DNA of 64,000 nt from an uncultured Microbulbifer sp. GTDB taxonomy: Bacteria > Pseudomonadota > Gammaproteobacteria > Pseudomonadales > Cellvibrionaceae. The DNA lies in NCBI RefSeq assembly GCF_947498635.1, contig NZ_CANMKV010000012.1, forward strand, positions 51,810 through 115,809, in the 5' to 3' direction. The notes beneath the pieces were generated by a model, which was not told the origin of the DNA, did not search any database, and saw nothing but the letters and a program-made list of their open reading frames with translations. This document shows, in pieces, positions 59,300-64,000 of the stretch. Each line of letters starts with the position of its first letter. The stretch's first letter is position 1. The position numbers and the translations under genes were made by a program.

Positions 59300-60578
59300 C
59301 CTCACCCAGACGCAGGTTCGCGAGCGTATTGAAAAGAACCTCGCCAGCCGCCATCGCACAGAAAAGTTATTTCGTGGGCTGGGTATCGCCAGTATCGCCT
59401 TCGGTGTGCTCGCGGTTGTCATTCTGTTCAGCGATATTATCGGTAAGGGCAGTGGTGCCTTTATGCAGGCTTCGATTCAGTTGGAGGTGCATTACGACAC
59501 AGAGGTGCTGGGTATTGATCAGGTCGATGATGAGAGCCTTACTTGGGCTAACTTCTCCGGTGTGATCCGCCAGGCCCTGCGTGAGCGCTTCCCCTCCGTG
59601 ACTGGTCGCAGCGACAAGCGAGAACTTTACACCCTGGTTTCCTCCGGGGCGCCCTTTACCCTGCGCGATCGCCTGGCCGAAAACCCGGAATTGCTTGGTA
59701 AGAGCGAGGTCGTCTGGTTTGCCGCCGATGACGATGTGGATACCTTTATCAAAAGCCTAAAGGACTCGAAAGAGGGATTCCGCGGCCGCACCTCTGACCA
59801 GAAAGCTGGCTGGATTGAGCAACTGCTGGAGACTGGTGAGCTGAAGAAACGCTTTAACACCATTTTCTTTACCAATGGGGATTCCCGCGAACCGGAACAG
59901 GCGGGTATCCGTGCGGCCCTGATGGGCTCCCTGTTTACACTCCTGGTGACCCTGGCGCTGTCCTTCCCAATTGGGGTGGCCGCAGCTATTTACCTGGAGG
60001 AGTATGCGCCTAAGAATCGTTGGACGGATCTGATTGAGGTCAATATCAACAACCTCGCAGCCGTACCTTCTATCGTTTTCGGCCTGTTGGGGCTGGCGAT
60101 TTTTATTAACTTCTTTGAGTTGCCCCGTTCGGCGCCGTTGGTCGGAGGGCTAGTACTCACTCTGATGACACTGCCGACCATTATTATTTCGAGCCGCGCG
60201 GCGCTGAAGGCGGTGCCACCCTCGATTCGCGAAGCGGCTATGGGCATGGGGGCTTCGCGTATGCAGGTGGTGTTTCACCATGTGCTGCCGCTGGCGATGC
60301 CCGGCATGCTCACCGGTGCAATTATTGGTATGGCCCAGGCTCTGGGTGAGACAGCCCCACTGCTAATGATTGGCATGGTTGCCTTTATTGTCGATGTCCC
60401 CGGTGGGGTTACCGATCCGGCCACCGTGCTGCCTGTACAGATTTTTCTATGGGCGGACAGCCCGGAGCGCGCCTTTGTGGAGCGCACCTCGGCGGCGATT
60501 ATGGTGCTGTTGAGTGTATTGATTTTAATGAATGCCAGCGCGGTAATGCTGCGCAAGAAACTTGAGCGCCGCTGGTAA
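59292..60578 (+). CDS. pstA: Phosphate ABC transporter permease PstA
   Basis: A 428-residue permease, longer than the E. coli protein (about 300). After one N-terminal helix (GLGIASIAFGVLAVVILFSDI) comes a periplasmic insertion of roughly 150 residues, then the six-helix core with GSLFTLLVTLALSFPIGVAA and the EAA loop REAAMGMGASRMQVVFHHVL. The insertion is the obvious difference from the classic family; its role is unknown. Confidence 0.95.
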   Translation: MTNLTQTQVRERIEKNLASRHRTEKLFRGLGIASIAFGVLAVVILFSDIIGKGSGAFMQASIQLEVHYDTEVLGIDQVDDESLTWANFSGVIRQALRERFPSVTGRSDKRELYTLVSSGAPFTLRDRLAENPELLGKSEVVWFAADDDVDTFIKSLKDSKEGFRGRTSDQKAGWIEQLLETGELKKRFNTIFFTNGDSREPEQAGIRAALMGSLFTLLVTLALSFPIGVAAAIYLEEYAPKNRWTDLIEVNINNLAAVPSIVFGLLGLAIFINFFELPRSAPLVGGLVLTLMTLPTIIISSRAALKAVPPSIREAAMGMGASRMQVVFHHVLPLAMPGMLTGAIIGMAQALGETAPLLMIGMVAFIVDVPGGVTDPATVLPVQIFLWADSPERAFVERTSAAIMVLLSVLILMNASAVMLRKKLERRW

Positions 60579-60611
60579 CAGAGCGCGGACAATCAGAAAG
60601 CGGGATTATTT

Positions 60612-61490
60612 ATGAGTACCATGACCCTGGATGCCGCCGAACGCACCGAGTCGGCGCGTTCCGAGCTGACCGGTAAAAAGGTTGCAGTGAGCCAAGCCGA
60701 AGTGAGGAAAACTGTGGGCCAGCCCTTCTCTGACACCGCCAAGTTGCGCATGCGCGATGTGAATGTGTTCTATGGTGAAAGCCAAGCTATTCACAACGTG
60801 AGCCTGGATATCGGCCGCAATGAAGTGGTAGCCATGATCGGTCCGTCCGGTTGTGGTAAATCCACTTTTCTGCGCTGTCTCAATCGTATGAACGACACCA
60901 TTGAGGGCTGCCGGGTGGAAGGCGAACTGAGCCTGGACGGCGAGCCGATCTACGGGGCTAAGGTGGATGTGGTGCCCCTGCGTGCGCGGGTGGGGATGGT
61001 GTTTCAGAAGCCCAACCCCTTCCCCAAAACCATCTATGAGAATGTGGTCTATGGGCCCAAAATTCATGGTATTGCCAGCCGTCGCGCGGACCTAGACGAA
61101 ATTGTGGAAAACAGCCTGCGTCGTGCCGGCCTCTGGAATGAGGTCAAGGATCGTCTGGATAAGCCGGGTACCGGCTTGTCCGGTGGTCAGCAGCAGCGCC
61201 TGTGTATCGCCCGTGCTATCGCGGTGAGCCCGGAAGTTATTCTGATGGATGAGCCCTGCTCCGCCCTGGACCCGATTGCCACTGCGCGTATCGAAGAGCT
61301 GATTGATGAGCTGCGAGAGAACTACACTATTGCCATCGTGACCCACTCGATGCAACAGGCGGCACGAGTCAGCCAGCGCACGGCCTACTTTCACCTGGGC
61401 CATCTTGTTGAGGTCAATGATACCGAAACCGTGTTCACCAATCCGGAGCACGAACTAACCGAAGCCTATATCACCGGCCGCTTCGGCTGA
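60612..61490 (+). CDS. pstB: Phosphate ABC transporter ATP-binding protein PstB
   Basis: A 292-residue ATPase. Walker [21 protein letters not shown], the PstB-specific [19 protein letters not shown], the signature [16 protein letters not shown] and Walker [17 protein letters not shown] are all present. About 40 residues precede the ABC domain. It powers the PstCA channel and relays phosphate status to PhoU-PhoR. Confidence 0.98.
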   Translation: MSTMTLDAAERTESARSELTGKKVAVSQAEVRKTVGQPFSDTAKLRMRDVNVFYGESQAIHNVSLDIGRNEVVAMIGPSGCGKSTFLRCLNRMNDTIEGCRVEGELSLDGEPIYGAKVDVVPLRARVGMVFQKPNPFPKTIYENVVYGPKIHGIASRRADLDEIVENSLRRAGLWNEVKDRLDKPGTGLSGGQQQRLCIARAIAVSPEVILMDEPCSALDPIATARIEELIDELRENYTIAIVTHSMQQAARVSQRTAYFHLGHLVEVNDTETVFTNPEHELTEAYITGRFG

Positions 61491-61515
61491 GCCAGTTTTG
61501 CTCCGAGGGATAACT

Positions 61516-62217
61516 ATGGAAATGCACTTCGATCAGCATATTTCCCGCCAGTTCAATGAGGATCTGGAGGGTATTAAGACCGAGATGTTGGAGATGGGCG
61601 GCATGGTCGCCCGCCAAGTAGCCGACGCTGTTGACGCGCTGTCGAATGCCGACAGCCAACTGGCCGAGGAAGTCCTGCGTATCGAAGAGGAGATCGATAG
61701 GAGGGAGATGGCTCTGGATGAGCACGCGACCCTGATTATCGCCAAGCGCCAGCCCGCCGCCTCAGACCTGCGTATGGTGATGTCGGTAATACGTATCGCC
61801 CGCGACCTGGAGCGTATCGGCGATGAGGCCAGCAAGATCGCGAAAATGGCTATTGCCTTGACGGACGAGGGCACCTCACCGCGCGGTTACACAGAAATTC
61901 GTCATCTGGCTAATGCGGTGCGCAAGATGCTCAACGATGCCCTTGACGCTTATACCCGCTTCGATGTGGAATCAGCCATGCACACTCTGGCTGAGGATGA
62001 ACAGGTGGATATGGACTACCGCACCGCTGTTCGCGAGCTGGTGACTTATATGATGGAAGATCCACGCAGTATCTCCCGAGTCATCAATGTTCTGTGGACT
62101 CTGCGTGCACTGGAGCGTATCGGCGATCACGCGAAGAATATTTGCGAGCAAGTGGTATATCTGGTCGAGGGCGCGGATATTCGCCACGGCCACTTGAGAA
62201 ATCTAAAGCAGTCTTAA
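61516..62217 (+). CDS. phoU: Phosphate signalling regulator PhoU
   Basis: A 233-residue protein made of two three-helix PhoU repeats with the metal-binding pattern: RIARDLERIGDEASKIAKMA in the first and LRALERIGDHAKNICEQVVY in the second. It represses the Pho regulon with Pst and PhoR when phosphate is plentiful. The ATG at 61516 follows GAGGG; the frame extends to 61498. Confidence 0.97.
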   Translation: MEMHFDQHISRQFNEDLEGIKTEMLEMGGMVARQVADAVDALSNADSQLAEEVLRIEEEIDRREMALDEHATLIIAKRQPAASDLRMVMSVIRIARDLERIGDEASKIAKMAIALTDEGTSPRGYTEIRHLANAVRKMLNDALDAYTRFDVESAMHTLAEDEQVDMDYRTAVRELVTYMMEDPRSISRVINVLWTLRALERIGDHAKNICEQVVYLVEGADIRHGHLRNLKQS

Positions 62218-62230
62218 GCTTTCAAACCCG

Positions 62231-62259
62231 AAAAAAGGTCGCACAACGCGGCCTTTTTT
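62231..62259 (+). terminator. Rho-independent terminator after phoU
   Basis: A stem aaaaaaggtcgc / gcggcctttttt with an ACAAC loop ends in a T-run. It closes the pst-phoU operon. Confidence 0.88.
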
Positions 62260-62300
62260 ATTGCAGATTTGTTTTCAATAAAATGCCAGGTATCTGACTC

Positions 62301-62609
62301 ATGAAATATATTTTCGAAGTGCAGATCAAAGCAGGCTTTACAGCGGAGGAATATGCGGAAGCCTGGGTGCAGGCGTCCCAATTGATCCAGCGGGCGCCCG
62401 GGGCCCAAGGTACGGAACTTCTACAAAAAATTGGTGACCAAAATACTCTGCTCGCTATTGCTTGTTGGCACAGCAAAGCCGAAAGAGATGCAATGCACAG
62501 TCGGCATACCGATGAAATTGATAGAATTATTCGGAGTGTTGCGCCTTTTGTAGGGATACGTCTTTTGGGTGAGTTTAATGAGTTCCGAAAAGTTATTAAT
62601 AATGCATAA
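62301..62609 (+). CDS. Putative ABM-like (dimeric alpha+beta barrel) protein
   Basis: 102 residues, MKYIFEVQIKAGFTAEEYAE..., with QRAPGAQGTELLQKIGD and IACWHSKAERDAMHSRH. The strand-helix-strand spacing with a central HSKAERDAM resembles the antibiotic biosynthesis monooxygenase / ferredoxin-like dimeric barrel superfamily, which covers varied small-molecule enzymes and uncharacterised proteins. No exact family recognised. It lies after the phoU terminator and is followed by an AT-rich gap. Confidence 0.6.
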   Translation: MKYIFEVQIKAGFTAEEYAEAWVQASQLIQRAPGAQGTELLQKIGDQNTLLAIACWHSKAERDAMHSRHTDEIDRIIRSVAPFVGIRLLGEFNEFRKVINNA

Positions 62610-62910
62610 ATGTATTTATGTTGATTTTAGTCGAGTAAAGCTGAATCTAAGCTGAATATCTGAATTATTTTTTTCAGTAAAAGAAAAAGCGGGAAATAGT
62701 ATCAGAAAATGTTTTATAGGTAATTTATTTTTCAATTACACTGAATTACGCCGTTCTTCATTTTTTATTCTATCCGTCCTGTGTTTTCACTCTCTTCGTC
62801 GCATAAACTTTATAAACTGACTTTGTGTAATTAGCTGTTGTTGCGTCCAAAAAAACCTTTGTTACAATCCGCATCCCAATTTGGATCCAAAGTTAACGAA
62901 GGATTTTGTA
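62610..62910. other. AT-rich intergenic region with the porin-gene promoter
   Basis: About 300 bases without a gene, strongly AT-rich. A sigma-70-like promoter lies at its right end and a good AAGGA ribosome binding site at 62899-62903. I see nothing else distinct. Confidence 0.6.
62841..62868 (+). promoter_or_regulatory. Putative sigma-70 promoter of the porin gene
   Basis: TTGCGT at 62841-62846 and TACAAT at 62863-62868 are separated by 16 bases, leaving a leader of about 35 bases before the start codon at 62911. Confidence 0.5.
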
Positions 62911-63705
62911 ATGAGATTCAAGCTCGCAGCTCTTCCCCTGATGCTTCTCGCGGCTACTGCAACTGCCGAGGAGTATAATTCCTTTACTGAAGCTAACTAC
63001 GCAAATTTTGAAGATGGTGATGATGGCTTTACTATTGATAGCCAGTATTTTTTTGGTGGCAAGGAAACACTCGGCCCGCTAAAAGAATTTGAATATATCA
63101 ACAAAGTAAGCAATATTTACGGTGGCTTCTCGCATATCAATGAAGGTAGTGAGGACAGTGATATCTTCTCTGTCGGTGGTGAATATTTTGCATCAAATGG
63201 CTTTGTTTTGGGGGCTCAATTAGACGATCTTGGCGAAGAAAATATTGATACTTTATCAATTGGCTATCTCTTTACTCCTAACTTTCTTGTTAGCCTAGAG
63301 CATGTCGATAACGACAGCGACAATGAGTTGTCTGCTAATGCCCGTTATAACCACCAGCTGAATGGAACTGATTATATCGGTTTCAATTTTTCCATTGACG
63401 AAGAATTTGATACCCGTAGTCTGTCCTCCAAGTACTTTACGCATCTGGGTGACGATCAGTACCTGACTGCAGAGTTGACCTATGCCAGCATTGATGGGGG
63501 GGATGATTATTGGAAATTGGGCACAGAGTACTTCTTTACTCAGCGTACCTCTGTCGGATTTTCTTTCGATGAAGGTGAAGAGTACAAGCTGGGTATGAAC
63601 CACTTCTTCAGCCGCAACTTCGCTGTTGAAGCAGCTTATGTTTCTAATACTGATAGCGATGATGATTACGATATCTACCAAATTGGTATGACCGTACAGC
63701 TGTAA
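62911..63705 (+). CDS. Putative outer-membrane porin
   Basis: 264 residues with a signal peptide (MRFKLAALPLMLLAATATAE). The mature part is acidic with alternating aromatic and polar residues: repeated short beta strands such as SVGGEYFASNGFVLGAQL, DTLSIGYLFTPNFLVSLEHV and SVGFSFDEGEEYKLGMNHF, ending in MTVQL, all fitting a small beta barrel. The many Asp and Glu residues fit a salt-adapted outer membrane protein. The ATG at 62911 follows AAGGA. The substrate is unknown. A terminator follows. Confidence 0.75.
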   Translation: MRFKLAALPLMLLAATATAEEYNSFTEANYANFEDGDDGFTIDSQYFFGGKETLGPLKEFEYINKVSNIYGGFSHINEGSEDSDIFSVGGEYFASNGFVLGAQLDDLGEENIDTLSIGYLFTPNFLVSLEHVDNDSDNELSANARYNHQLNGTDYIGFNFSIDEEFDTRSLSSKYFTHLGDDQYLTAELTYASIDGGDDYWKLGTEYFFTQRTSVGFSFDEGEEYKLGMNHFFSRNFAVEAAYVSNTDSDDDYDIYQIGMTVQL

Positions 63706-63718
63706 ATTGCAGCCAAAT

Positions 63719-63747
63719 AGAAAGGGCTATTTTAGATAGCCCTTTCT
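63719..63747 (+). terminator. Terminator of the porin gene, abutting the IS element
   Basis: A stem agaaagggctat / atagccctttct with a five-base loop. Its right end is the CTAA that directly precedes the IS element start, so the insertion lies at the edge of this terminator. Confidence 0.82.
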
Positions 63748-63749
63748 AA

Positions 63750-64000
63750 GGAACCTCTGAATAATTCCGAGCCAATTTGTTAGTATTCAGTTATCCGTCA
63801 AGACTACGATAGATCATGCACCAAGTCACCTTTGCCGAAGCAGAATACAATCTGAAGCGCCGTAAAACTCGTCGAGAAAAGTTTCTTTCTCAGATGAATG
63901 CCCTCATTCCTTGGCGGCGACTAGAAGCTCGAATAGCCCCTTGTTATCCACGCGGCAAGCGTGGCCGAGAGCCTTACCCATTGAAGGTCATGCTGCGTAT
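63750..64000 (+). mobile_element. IS5-family insertion sequence, left end (truncated by window)
   Basis: The element starts GGAACCTCTGAATAATTCC directly after CTAA (63746-63749), which fits the YTAR-type target duplicated by IS5-like elements. A transposase gene begins 66 bases in. The right end is outside the window, so the target duplication cannot be confirmed. Confidence 0.85.
63816..64000 (+). CDS. IS5-family transposase, N-terminal part
   Basis: The open frame begins MHQVTFAEAEYNLKRRKTRR and continues to PYPLKVMLRI at the edge. It matches the N-terminal domain of IS5 InsH-type transposases (compare SHQLTFADSEF and RRPYPLETMLRI as I recall them). The DDE catalytic part is beyond the window. 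Confidence 0.9.
   Translation, partial: MHQVTFAEAEYNLKRRKTRREKFLSQMNALIPWRRLEARIAPCYPRGKRGREPYPLKVMLR

Overview
This window looks like the replication-origin region of a gammaproteobacterial chromosome, probably a marine Cellvibrionales member of the Microbulbifer type. That placement is inferred from gene order and protein character and was not tested by a search. The order gyrB-recF-dnaN-dnaA // rpmH-rnpA-yidD-yidC-mnmE-mnmG-rsmG-parA-parB-atpIBEFHAGDC-glmU-glmR-glmS is the classic Pseudomonas-like arrangement. Transcription diverges between dnaA and rpmH.

Layout. 1-660: the truncated start of a lipoprotein gene on the minus strand, then a gene-poor stretch with an IS-end-like scar. 667-7136: the replication and repair block gyrB, recF, dnaN, dnaA on the minus strand, with two perfect parS sites inside recF. 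7137-7643: the dnaA/rpmH gap with consensus DnaA boxes. 7644-11549: rpmH, rnpA, yidD, yidC, mnmE. 11550-12446: a 0.9 kb gene-free region with DnaA-box-like sequences and a very AT-rich stretch, the second origin candidate. 12447-16899: mnmG, rsmG, parA, parB. 17102-24259: the complete F1Fo ATP synthase operon. 24442-31088: an accessory block with an AT-rich gene pair (exported glycosidase-like protein and VOC protein), a glutathione transferase, an FNT channel and a very large TolB-propeller/amidohydrolase. 31304-39761: glmU, a pdhABC-type operon, a DeoR regulator, glmS with an intact attTn7, and an alpha/beta hydrolase. 39762-40977: a DnaA-box-like cluster followed by a heavily decayed alcohol dehydrogenase pseudogene carrying a CCAGT microsatellite. 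41206-46515: three cation/proton antiporters and a small cupin. 46963-50389: DoxX, GstA-type transferase, Bcr/CflA exporter and HexR-type regulator. 50529-56544: uvrD and a TRAP transporter whose binding-protein gene is separated from the membrane genes by a YciA thioesterase gene. 56728-62217: pstSCAB-phoU with a four-unit Pho box. 62301-63705: a small ABM-fold-like protein and a putative porin. 63750-64000: the left end of an IS5-family element that continues beyond the window.

How the parts work together. ParA/ParB with the parS sites in recF and the DnaA boxes form the origin initiation and segregation centre. The ATP synthase, the antiporter cluster and the TRAP and Pst transporters suit a salt-adapted organism. 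GlmS and GlmU feed UDP-GlcNAc synthesis. I did not find a clearly novel multi-gene system. The most interesting signals are the parS pair encoded within recF, the two origin candidates plus a third DnaA-box-like cluster, the decayed gene with its pentanucleotide repeat, the AT-rich gene pair beside the atp operon, and the extended Pho box.
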